Source of the DNA: Nocardioidaceae bacterium
GTDB lineage: Bacteria; Actinomycetota; Actinomycetes; Propionibacteriales; Nocardioidaceae
NCBI GenBank assembly: GCA_020438665.1
Contig: JAGQUE010000429.1
Coordinates: 6,496 to 12,503 of the forward strand
Length of the DNA stretch: 6,008 nt
Reading direction: 5' to 3'
Shown here: positions 1 to 5,398 of the stretch, one piece after another
Numbering within the stretch: the first letter of the stretch is position 1
Layout of the letters: every line of letters begins with the position of its first letter
Notes under the pieces: generated by a model
What the model was told of the DNA's origin: nothing
The model's database searches: none
The model's input: the letters and a program-made list of their open reading frames with translations, nothing else
Translations under genes and position numbers: made by a program

Positions 1-942
1 TCAGGCGGGGAGGCGGAGGAGCAGGGGGAGGGAGCCGTCGGTCAGCGCCATCAGCGTGGCGATGGTCAGCATCACCCGGGCGTGGATGAAGCGCTCGCGG
101 TCGAGCTGCTGGGACGGCAGGGGGAACAGCAGGTCGGCGATCTGGCGCGAGCGCCACAGGTCATAGCCGAACGCCTGGGCGCCGCCGTGGTCCTGGGCGA
201 ACCGGTTGGACGACATCGTGGTGCCCGGCACCAGGTTGACCACGACCAAGGCCTCCTGGTGGCGCCCCTCGAGCATCGAGACGCTGGCGGGGGCCTTGCG
301 CTCGAGCAGGGCGATGATCTCGCCGCGGCCGTGGAAGTAGGCCGCCGAGCGGCTCCGCAGCACCAGCCCGGCGCCGAGGACCCGCAGGTAGTGGTCGCGG
401 TTGAAGGCGTCGTCCATGATGACCCGGGCCAGCCGCTTGTGGTCCTCGACCAGGTGCGGGTCGATCATGGCGTTGAGCACGTCGTGGAGCCCGTCGATCG
501 CGCCACAGCCGACCTGGTCACCGGCCCCGATATCGTCGCGGTGCCCGCCGGGGGTGAGCCCGAGGCGCAGGTAGGAGTCGACCATCATCTCGGCGTCGCT
601 GAGGAAGGTGCCGCGGGTCAGGTCGTCCTTGTCCACGCCGAGGCGATAGGCCAGCGCCGATCCGGGCGCGCCGCCGGGAACCTGCGGCCCCAGGGCCGTC
701 TCGTCGAGGGCGGGGTCGTGGCGCCCGTCGATGCATCGGGTCGGGGCGGTCGCCCCGACCGGCACGTAGTAGCCGTCGAGGCTGATGATCAGCTCGCGGA
801 CCTCGAGGCCGGAGCCGTCGGCCGACAAGCTGCCCGGCCAGGCGGCGGTCGAGAGACGGCCGAGGTTGACCACGCGTCCGACCGGCTTGGGGTGCGTCCG
901 CGTGGCCCGGGCCCGTGGGCTTCGCCGCGGCGCCGACGTCAT
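1..942 (-). CDS. Cadmium/zeta-type carbonic-anhydrase-like protein (putative)
   Basis: This 313-aa protein is complete: the TGA stop occupies the first three bases of the window. It has a basic N-terminus (about residues 1-23), then C70-I-D-G-R74, H134 and G145-C146-G-A-I-D150. The C-x-D-x-R motif followed by a distant His and a second Cys matches the metal-ligand pattern of carbonic anhydrases of the beta and cadmium (CDCA, zeta) types. From memory, diatom CDCA uses Cys, His and Cys at spacings of about 52 and 10 residues; here they are 64 and 12. The protein is longer than one CDCA repeat, with an extra C-terminal part (about 150-313) that I cannot assign. No signal peptide or membrane segment is evident, so it is probably cytosolic. 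Its ATG overlaps the SDR stop codon (ATGA), indicating translational coupling in the MFS-SDR set. Activity and metal are inferred from motifs only; an unrelated metal-binding hypothetical protein is the alternative. Confidence 0.88.
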   Translation of the reverse strand: MTSAPRRSPRARATRTHPKPVGRVVNLGRLSTAAWPGSLSADGSGLEVRELIISLDGYYVPVGATAPTRCIDGRHDPALDETALGPQVPGGAPGSALAYRLGVDKDDLTRGTFLSDAEMMVDSYLRLGLTPGGHRDDIGAGDQVGCGAIDGLHDVLNAMIDPHLVEDHKRLARVIMDDAFNRDHYLRVLGAGLVLRSRSAAYFHGRGEIIALLERKAPASVSMLEGRHQEALVVVNLVPGTTMSSNRFAQDHGGAQAFGYDLWRSRQIADLLFPLPSQQLDRERFIHARVMLTIATLMALTDGSLPLLLRLPA

Positions 943-1700
943 GTGATCGTCAGCCCGCCGTCGACGGCGATCGTCTGCCCGGTGACATAGCCGGCGGCGG
1001 GGGAGGCGAGCCAGATGAGCGTCGCCGCGAGCTCACGTGGGTCGCCCTTGCGCTGGGCGACCACGCGCACGCCGACCGCGTCGAGATAGCCGGGCGGGTA
1101 CTGCTCGGTCATCTCGGACTCGAAGAACCCGGGCGCGATCGCGTTGACGCGGATGCCCTTGCGGCCGGTCCACTGCTGGGCCAGGTCGCGGGTGAGGCCG
1201 ATCAGGCCGGCCTTGCTCGCGGCGTACGCCGCCTGCGGCAGGCCCGCGGTGGTGAGCCCGAGGACAGACGAGATGTTGACGATGCTGGAACCGGGGCCCA
1301 TCACGCGGCCGCAGGACTGGGCCATCCAGTAGCACCCGTTGAGGTTGACGTCGATGACCGCTCGGAACTGCTCGGGCGTCTCCTTGGTGGCCGGGACGGC
1401 CGTGCCGATGCCGGCGTTGTTGACCAGGATGTCGACGTGCCCGAAGCACTCCATGGCGGCGTCGACGAGCGCCTGGCACTGGTCGGGGTCGGCGACATCC
1501 GTCGCCACGGTGAGCGCCCGGCGACCGGTCGCCTCGACCAGCGCGGCGGTGTCCGCGAGCCGGTCCACGCGGCGGGCGGCAAGGACGATGTCGGCGCCCG
1601 CCTCCGCGAGGGCCTGGGCGAACGCGACCCCGAGGCCACTGGAGGCCCCCGTCACGATCGCCACCTTGTCATCGAGCCGGAACAGATCGGTCACCGTCAT
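939..1700 (-). CDS. Short-chain dehydrogenase/reductase (SDR family oxidoreductase)
   Basis: This 253-aa protein has the usual length of a classical SDR. In order it shows the Rossmann glycine motif T17-G-A-S-S-G22-L-G24, basic residues R43/R44 after strand 2 (favouring NADP(H) over NAD), D68-V, N94-N-A-G97, and the catalytic set N119, S145, Y159 and K163. P190-G191 and a C-terminal V-D-G-G (247-249) complete the fold. It should reduce a carbonyl or oxidise an alcohol in the cytosol; the substrate cannot be read from the sequence, though the overall look is FabG/gluconate-5-dehydrogenase-like. The frame stays open into the MFS gene, but the ATG at 1700 is preferred. It places the first strand at the usual distance, and a TANNNT box lies just upstream. 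It starts 10 nt after the MFS stop and overlaps the next gene by 4 nt, so it is the middle gene of a probable operon. Confidence 0.93.
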   Translation of the reverse strand: MTVTDLFRLDDKVAIVTGASSGLGVAFAQALAEAGADIVLAARRVDRLADTAALVEATGRRALTVATDVADPDQCQALVDAAMECFGHVDILVNNAGIGTAVPATKETPEQFRAVIDVNLNGCYWMAQSCGRVMGPGSSIVNISSVLGLTTAGLPQAAYAASKAGLIGLTRDLAQQWTGRKGIRVNAIAPGFFESEMTEQYPPGYLDAVGVRVVAQRKGDPRELAATLIWLASPAAGYVTGQTIAVDGGLTIT

Positions 1701-1707
1701 ATCGGCG

Positions 1708-1713
1708 ACTCTA
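1708..1713 (-). promoter_or_regulatory. Candidate -10 element of a leaderless SDR promoter
   Basis: Read on the minus strand, TAGAGT (TANNNT) is followed by 7 nt and then the SDR ATG at 1700. Transcription from such a box would start at or next to the start codon. There is no good Shine-Dalgarno sequence in the gap. The TAG of the box is also the stop codon of the upstream MFS gene. No clear -35 hexamer is visible. Internal transcription of SDR and the carbonic-anhydrase-like gene, independent of MFS, is an inference. Confidence 0.45.
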
Positions 1714-2952
1714 GTGAACGGCTGGGGTCCCTGCGTCGGCGATTCGTCTCGGCAGGTGCCGCACCGACCGGGAGGCGAGGGTGAGGAGCGCGATCGCCGC
1801 ATAGGCGATGCCGCTGACCACGAGCACTGACGAGAATCCGAACCGCTCCCCGAGCGCACCGAAGCTGAGCTGCCCGACGGGCATCGCCACGAACGAGCCC
1901 AGGGCGTCGTAGGAGTAGGCGCGCGACAGCATCGCCTCGTCGATGTGCTCCTGCATGGCGAGGTTCCACCCCAGCGCGAAGACCTCGACGCCGGCTCCCG
2001 CAACGAACGACACCACCACCAGCGTCACGACCTCGGGCCGGAGTCCGAGAACGAGCAGCTGTGCGGACACCAGCGATATCGCCAGCATCCCCCAGAGCAG
2101 CGGTCGGCGGAGCGGCAGCCAGAGCAGGAGGAGCGACATGACGAGCAGTCCCACGCCCTCGGCCGAGAGCACGAAGCCCCACGCCTGGCGGCCGATGGTC
2201 TCCTGCGCCACCACCGGGCCAAGGGTGAACCAGGCACCGGTCGAGATCGCGTTGAGGAAGCCGAACGCCACCACGATCACCCACAGCCAGGTCGTCGATC
2301 GGAAGAAGTCCCAGCCCTCCCGAAGCTCGCGCAGGGTGTCGGCGGCCTGCTCGCTCTGCGGCCGGGGAGGGATGCGTACCGGCAGCAGGAAGAGCGCCGC
2401 GAGGGCCCAGGTGGCTGCGTCGATCGCGAGCGCCCAGCCGGAGCCGATCGAGACCACGATGAGGGCCCCGAGCGTAGGGCCCAGGACGGTCAGCCCGTTG
2501 CGCGACAGTGAGAGCAGCGCATTGGCCGGCTGGAGCTGCTCGCGCGGCACCAGCTGGGGCAGCACACTGGCCATCGCCGGGAACGAGATCGCCGACACCA
2601 CGCCGTGAACGACCGATAGCGCGACCAGCATCCACAGCTGCGCGGCATCGGTGAGCACCAGCAGCGCGATGGTTCCCTGGGTGAGGGCCGAGGCGACGTT
2701 GGACACCTGGAGGACCAGGGTCCGCGGGAGCCGGTCGGAGATGACGCCGCCATAGAGCAGGAGCAGCACCATCGGGATCGTGTGGGCCGCCAGCACGGCG
2801 CCGAGGGCGCTGGCCGAGTCGGTGATGTCGAGCACCGCGAACGTGAGCGCGACGTTGGCCATCATCGAGCCGAGGGTGTTGACGAACCGGGAGGCGTAGT
2901 ACCACGCGAAGTTCCGGGACCGCAGCGGTGCGAACGACGCCTGCCAGGTCAC
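1711..2952 (-). CDS. MFS transporter, MFS_3 / EntS-like exporter family
   Basis: This 413-aa integral membrane protein has about 12 hydrophobic segments. Family marks are the loop 2-3 motif A (G68-G-V-I-S-D73-R74-L-P-R), the L131-P-x-L-V-P-x-E-x-L-x-x-A-N-x-L stretch before segment 5, and a second-half segment around W329-N-x-x-x-Q334 followed by R344. These are typical of the MFS_3 group, which includes the enterobactin exporter EntS and many uncharacterised proton-driven exporters. It probably sits in the cytoplasmic membrane and exports a small molecule; the substrate is unknown. A basic linker (about 191-218) lies between the two halves. The start is GTG at 2950-2952, encoding M-T-W-Q and preceding the usual F-x-x-L-x-x-x-N-F lead-in, with TAGGTT 6 nt upstream. 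It is first in the minus-strand set, divergent from the DUF4870 gene. A longer same-strand frame over it (1697-3106) is a GC artefact. Confidence 0.93.
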   Translation of the reverse strand: MTWQASFAPLRSRNFAWYYASRFVNTLGSMMANVALTFAVLDITDSASALGAVLAAHTIPMVLLLLYGGVISDRLPRTLVLQVSNVASALTQGTIALLVLTDAAQLWMLVALSVVHGVVSAISFPAMASVLPQLVPREQLQPANALLSLSRNGLTVLGPTLGALIVVSIGSGWALAIDAATWALAALFLLPVRIPPRPQSEQAADTLRELREGWDFFRSTTWLWVIVVAFGFLNAISTGAWFTLGPVVAQETIGRQAWGFVLSAEGVGLLVMSLLLLWLPLRRPLLWGMLAISLVSAQLLVLGLRPEVVTLVVVSFVAGAGVEVFALGWNLAMQEHIDEAMLSRAYSYDALGSFVAMPVGQLSFGALGERFGFSSVLVVSGIAYAAIALLTLASRSVRHLPRRIADAGTPAVH

Positions 2953-2958
2953 TGGGGC

Positions 2959-2964
2959 AACCTA
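2959..2964 (-). promoter_or_regulatory. Candidate -10 element of the MFS-SDR-CA operon
   Basis: On the minus strand TAGGTT (TANNNT) stands 6 nt before the GTG start of the MFS gene, as expected for a leaderless transcript. A Shine-Dalgarno core cannot be made out at a useful distance. No convincing -35 hexamer is seen 16-18 nt further upstream. The assignment rests on position and on the same arrangement at three other starts in this window. Confidence 0.45.
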
Positions 2965-2987
2965 CCGTGCGCCGTACGACGGCTCCG

Positions 2988-3012
2988 CGAGCGCCGCCGG
3001 GCGCTGCGCTCG
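2988..3012. repeat. Inverted repeat in the MFS/DUF4870 divergent region
   Basis: CGAGCGC (2988-2994) and GCGCTCG (3006-3012) are perfect 7-bp inverted arms around 11 nt. Nested within them, AGCGCC (2990-2995) and GGCGCT (3000-3005) form a second perfect 6-bp repeat with a 4-nt loop, so the two folds are mutually exclusive as hairpins. The element lies about 24 bp upstream of the MFS -10 box, where an operator or activator site could be. It may equally be chance in GC-rich DNA. The rest of the region (2953-3121) shows no clear plus-strand promoter hexamers. Confidence 0.4.
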
Positions 3013-3106
3013 TGGGCCGCCCGAGTCCATCCCTGAGAGCGCCCCTGGTTCCACCCCGAGAGCCCTGGATCGGTGGGCTCCGGCCTGCTGCAATGGAGGC
3101 AGACAC

Positions 3107-3114
3107 AGAAGGAG
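3107..3114 (+). promoter_or_regulatory. Shine-Dalgarno site of the DUF4870 gene
   Basis: AGAAGGAG ends 7 nt before the ATG at 3122. It is the strongest ribosome binding site in the window and fixes the start of the DUF4870 gene. An out-of-frame ATG about 30 nt upstream is not used. Confidence 0.85.
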
Positions 3115-3121
3115 CATTGAG

Positions 3122-3508
3122 ATGTCCAACACCCAGCCCGGTTATGGCTACCAGCCCACAACCTCACCCGAGGAGGAGCGCACCGTCGGGATGATCTCCC
3201 ACCTCGTGCCGCTCGGTGCGATGGTGCTGAGCGCGGGGTTCCTCGGGTTCGTCGCGTCCCTGGTGATCTATCTGATCTATCGGGACCGCGGGCCGTTCGC
3301 CCGGCAGAACGCCGCCAACTCGCTGAACATCCAGCTGACCACGCTGATCGTGCTGCTGGTCTCGCTGCCGTTGATGCTCGTCCTGGTGGGCTTCGTGACG
3401 TTCGCGGCCGCCTTCGTCGTCGCCTTCGTGCTCCACCTGATCGGTGCGGTGAAGGCCACCAGCGGCCAGTGGTGGACCCCGCCGATGACCATCCGGTTCG
3501 TCAGCTGA
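3122..3508 (+). CDS. DUF4870 domain-containing small membrane protein
   Basis: This 128-aa protein begins with a short polar, Gln/Tyr/Pro-containing tail (1-20). A hydrophobic segment follows (about 23-53), then the charged loop R54-D-R-G-P with F59-A-R-Q-N-A-A-N-S-L-N69, and then two hydrophobic segments (about 70-92 and 93-110). The C-terminal tail ends in P-x-T-I-R-F. The loop reading (F/H)xxQ-A-x-N-x-x-x-x and the ending are the signature of DUF4870, a Tic20-like fold of unknown function common in Gram-positive bacteria. It acts in the cytoplasmic membrane; no catalytic residues are recognisable. It is transcribed alone on the plus strand, divergent from the MFS gene and convergent with the propeller gene 15 nt downstream. 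An excellent ribosome binding site confirms the start. Confidence 0.92.
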   Translation: MSNTQPGYGYQPTTSPEEERTVGMISHLVPLGAMVLSAGFLGFVASLVIYLIYRDRGPFARQNAANSLNIQLTTLIVLLVSLPLMLVLVGFVTFAAAFVVAFVLHLIGAVKATSGQWWTPPMTIRFVS

Positions 3509-3510
3509 CG
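3499..3510. repeat. 12-bp palindrome at the convergent gene ends
   Basis: CGTCAGCTGACG is a perfect palindrome covering the DUF4870 stop codon (TGA at 3506-3508). It leaves only a 4-bp stem with a 4-nt loop as RNA and has no T tract on either strand, so it is not a convincing intrinsic terminator. The 15 nt between the two convergent stop codons hold no other terminator. Transcripts from either side probably run into the opposing gene or depend on Rho. Confidence 0.5.
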
Positions 3511-3523
3511 CCGGACCCGGATG

Positions 3524-5251
3524 TCAGGGCGCGGTGGCCGGCCCCATCCCGTTGCGGAGCAGGTTGCCGCGCCCAGTGGGCCAGGGCACGCAGGCCGTGC
3601 CGGAGCCGGGCACCGTGTAGACGTCGATGCCGTGGTCGAACGTCGTCAGCACGATCTCGAGGGTCCCGTTGCCGGTGAGGTCGCCGATCGACGGTGCGGC
3701 CGGGACGCCGATCCCGTTGCCGTCGCGGCGCTGGTGGCGCAGCTTGGTCGAGGAGAGTCGTTTGCCGTTGGCCGAGAGGACGACGAGCCTGCCGCCACCG
3801 GTCTTGAGCGAGTAGAGCCCGAAGACCAGCTCCGGCGTCCCGTCCTTGTTGAGGTCGGCGGCCACGACCTCCGAGGCGAACGTCTTGGCGGTGCGCTTGG
3901 CATAGGTCCACGTCCACAGCTTGGTGCCGGTCGGCGAGACCGCATAGACCTTGCCGCCGGGGGGCGCTGCCACGATCTCGGGCCGGGCGTCGCCCTTGAT
4001 GTCGACGACCGTGGGGGCGGGGATCCCGGAGGGCGGGTACCAGTCACCGCTCGGGCGGACCCGCGGCTTGACCGTCATCAGCAGGTCGACGAAGCCGGCG
4101 TGGCGCCGGGCCGAGCGTGACCCGTCGCCCTGGGCGCCGTCGAGCACCGTGACCGCATAGCCCTGGGTCTGATAGGGCTCGTGCAGCTCGGCGTTGGGCA
4201 GGCCGATGACCTCGTTGCGACCGTCGCCGTCGAGATCGGCGACCGACGGGGGAGAGGCGGTCCACTGCAGCCACATGGTCTTGCTCGGGCTGGGCCAGGC
4301 GCCGGTGTGGCGGTGGTAGTGGCGGGCCTCGACCTTGGGGCTCGCCCAGCGGATGAACTGGCCCCAGCCCATCCGCTTGCCGAGGTACTGCGACTGCGGG
4401 TTGGTGAACCACGGTGATGCCAGCACCGAGGTGCCGTCGTTGTTGAAGACGTTGATCTGGTGGTTGTCGAACGTCGTCACGATCTCGAGCTCGGGGTCGT
4501 TGTCCAGGTTGCCGATGCCGACGTTCTCGCCATAGGCGCCATAGCCGTGGTTGCCCATGCCGTTGAACGTGCGGTCGTTGCCCTTGCCGCCCAGGGTGTT
4601 GTAGCGCGGCCACGCCGGATCGTGGCCGCCGGCCGGCTGGTAGAGACGGCCGTTGGCGTTGAAGACGAAGACCTGGGCGCCGGTCGAGGACGTGTTGGTG
4701 GTCGTCACCACGGTCTCGACGGTGCCGTTGCCGTCGAGGTCGGCGGCCGCCATCCCGCGAGCCTCCGGGCACTGGCCGCCGCTGCAGGTCGAGGCCTTCC
4801 AGACGCGCACGAGCTTGCCCGCGTTGGTCAGGCGGTAGGCCGCCACGGTGCCGCTGTTGCCGGCGACGACGATCTCCTGCTTGCCGTCCTCGTCGATGTC
4901 GGCGACGACCGAGGGCGCATAGACGCGACCATCGGTCGCCGTCCCGCGTCCCAGCTGCTTGCCGGCCGCGTCGAAGACGAACGTCGAATAGAACGGCGCC
5001 ACGATCTCGAGCCGGCCGTCACCGTCGAGGTCCACGAGCCCGGGGGAGGAGAACCAGCCGGTCTCGCCGGTGGCGATGTTGCGGACGAACCGCGGGGGCT
5101 GCACCGCCGCCGTACCTCCCTGCGAGGTGCAGGACGCGGCGGTCAGGGCGACCACCGCCTCGCCGGTGGAGACGGCGCCGCTCGCGGAGGCCAGCAGGGT
5201 GACCGCCCCGAGGGCGATGAGCGAACGGGTCGGGTGAGCCAGGGACTGCAT
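3524..5251 (-). CDS. Secreted FG-GAP/VCBS repeat beta-propeller protein
   Basis: This 575-aa protein has an N-terminal signal peptide: basic start, hydrophobic core about 10-22, and small residues A-S-A-S-G-A at 21-26 as the likely cleavage region. The body carries eight D-x-D-x-D-G-x-x-E-(I/V/L) calcium-loop motifs starting at about residues 74, 118, 171, 248, 339, 417, 466 and 524. This is typical of FG-GAP/VCBS repeats forming a seven- or eight-bladed propeller as in integrin alpha chains. Motifs 4 (N-L-D-N-D-P) and 6 (D-I-K-G-D-A) are degenerate. An aromatic and His-rich insert (about 285-335) separates motifs 4 and 5. The C-terminus (W-P-x-x-R-G-N-x-x-R-N-G, 557-568) is a closing motif seen in related propeller proteins. 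It probably acts outside the cell in binding or adhesion; no catalytic site is recognised. It stands alone, divergent from leuS. The start at 5251 is set by the signal peptide. Confidence 0.92.
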   Translation of the reverse strand: MQSLAHPTRSLIALGAVTLLASASGAVSTGEAVVALTAASCTSQGGTAAVQPPRFVRNIATGETGWFSSPGLVDLDGDGRLEIVAPFYSTFVFDAAGKQLGRGTATDGRVYAPSVVADIDEDGKQEIVVAGNSGTVAAYRLTNAGKLVRVWKASTCSGGQCPEARGMAAADLDGNGTVETVVTTTNTSSTGAQVFVFNANGRLYQPAGGHDPAWPRYNTLGGKGNDRTFNGMGNHGYGAYGENVGIGNLDNDPELEIVTTFDNHQINVFNNDGTSVLASPWFTNPQSQYLGKRMGWGQFIRWASPKVEARHYHRHTGAWPSPSKTMWLQWTASPPSVADLDGDGRNEVIGLPNAELHEPYQTQGYAVTVLDGAQGDGSRSARRHAGFVDLLMTVKPRVRPSGDWYPPSGIPAPTVVDIKGDARPEIVAAPPGGKVYAVSPTGTKLWTWTYAKRTAKTFASEVVAADLNKDGTPELVFGLYSLKTGGGRLVVLSANGKRLSSTKLRHQRRDGNGIGVPAAPSIGDLTGNGTLEIVLTTFDHGIDVYTVPGSGTACVPWPTGRGNLLRNGMGPATAP

Positions 5252-5258
5252 GGTCGCG

Positions 5259-5264
5259 ACCCTA
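5259..5264 (-). promoter_or_regulatory. Candidate -10 element of the propeller gene
   Basis: On the minus strand TAGGGT (TANNNT) lies exactly 7 nt before the ATG at 5251, giving leaderless geometry. The overlapping AGTAGGG (5260-5266) could instead be read as a weak Shine-Dalgarno site, so the two explanations compete. No clear -35 hexamer is visible. The place where one should lie (about 5282-5287) is shared with that of the divergent leuS promoter. Confidence 0.4.
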
Positions 5265-5303
5265 CTCGCGCAAACCCTCGCGCCGTGCGCGTCGGCCAGG
5301 CGC

Positions 5304-5309
5304 TAGACT
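5304..5309 (+). promoter_or_regulatory. Candidate -10 element of the leuS leader transcript
   Basis: TAGACT (TANNNT) is followed by 7 nt and then the ATG of the leucine leader peptide at 5317, so transcription would start at or beside that ATG. No ribosome binding site precedes this ATG, which fits a leaderless start. The -35 region (about 5281-5286) shows no recognisable hexamer. Confidence 0.5.
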
Positions 5310-5316
5310 GCCACCC

Positions 5317-5343
5317 ATGCGAAGGAACCTGCTCCTTATCTAG
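5317..5343 (+). CDS. Leucine-rich leader peptide of leuS (8 aa)
   Basis: The codons ATG CGA AGG AAC CTG CTC CTT ATC TAG encode M-R-R-N-L-L-L-I. Three consecutive Leu codons, each different and including CTT, which is rare in a GC-rich genome, lie directly upstream of leuS and right before a stem-loop and an intrinsic terminator. This is the arrangement of regulatory leader peptides whose translation reports the supply of charged tRNA; ribosome stalling at Leu codons would signal low leucyl-tRNA. The peptide itself needs no function. It has no Shine-Dalgarno sequence, but a -10 box 7 nt upstream suggests leaderless translation. Chance is possible for so short an ORF, but position, codon content and downstream structures agree. 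Confidence 0.75.
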   Translation: MRRNLLLI

Positions 5344-5375
5344 CCGCGTCGTGCGATCCACCAGCGACGCGGCTG

Positions 5376-5398
5376 CCCCTCGTGCGCGAGGGGTTTTT
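5376..5398 (+). terminator. Intrinsic terminator in the leuS leader
   Basis: CCCCTCG (5376-5382), loop TGCG (5383-5386) and CGAGGGG (5387-5393) form a perfect 7-bp GC-rich stem, followed at once by TTTTT (5394-5398). It lies upstream of leuS on the same strand, not behind a gene, so it is best read as the conditional terminator of the attenuator. It is the only clear intrinsic terminator in the window. Confidence 0.85.
5388..5393 (+). promoter_or_regulatory. Possible ribosome binding site inside the terminator 3' arm
   Basis: GAGGGG, part of the terminator stem, is 7 nt upstream of an ATG at 5401. That ATG is in frame with leuS (21 codons, no stop, to the ATG at 5464). If it is used, LeuS gains a 21-residue Pro/Glu-rich N-terminal extension, and the hairpin would hide the ribosome binding site as well as stop transcription. 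Against use: the extension is not conserved-looking and consists largely of a 13-bp repeat whose length is not a multiple of three. Confidence 0.35.

Noticed and set aside
82..990. Long plus-strand open frame over the carbonic-anhydrase-like gene
   Set aside because: It is antisense to a gene with clear motifs, has low-complexity Gly/Val/Asp/Arg-rich content and no recognisable domain, and is typical of GC-rich shadow frames.
939..2003. Extended 354-aa version of the SDR starting inside the MFS gene
   Set aside because: The extra 101 residues lie out of frame within the MFS gene, are Ser/Arg-rich and have no SDR counterpart. The ATG at 1700 gives a normal SDR N-terminus.
1697..3106. 469-aa same-strand frame over the MFS gene
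   Set aside because: It is Arg/Ala/Gly-rich with no membrane segments or domains. The MFS reading in the other frame is unambiguous.
3499..3526. Bidirectional intrinsic terminator between the DUF4870 and propeller genes
   Set aside because: The palindrome gives only a 4-bp stem with no T tract on either strand.
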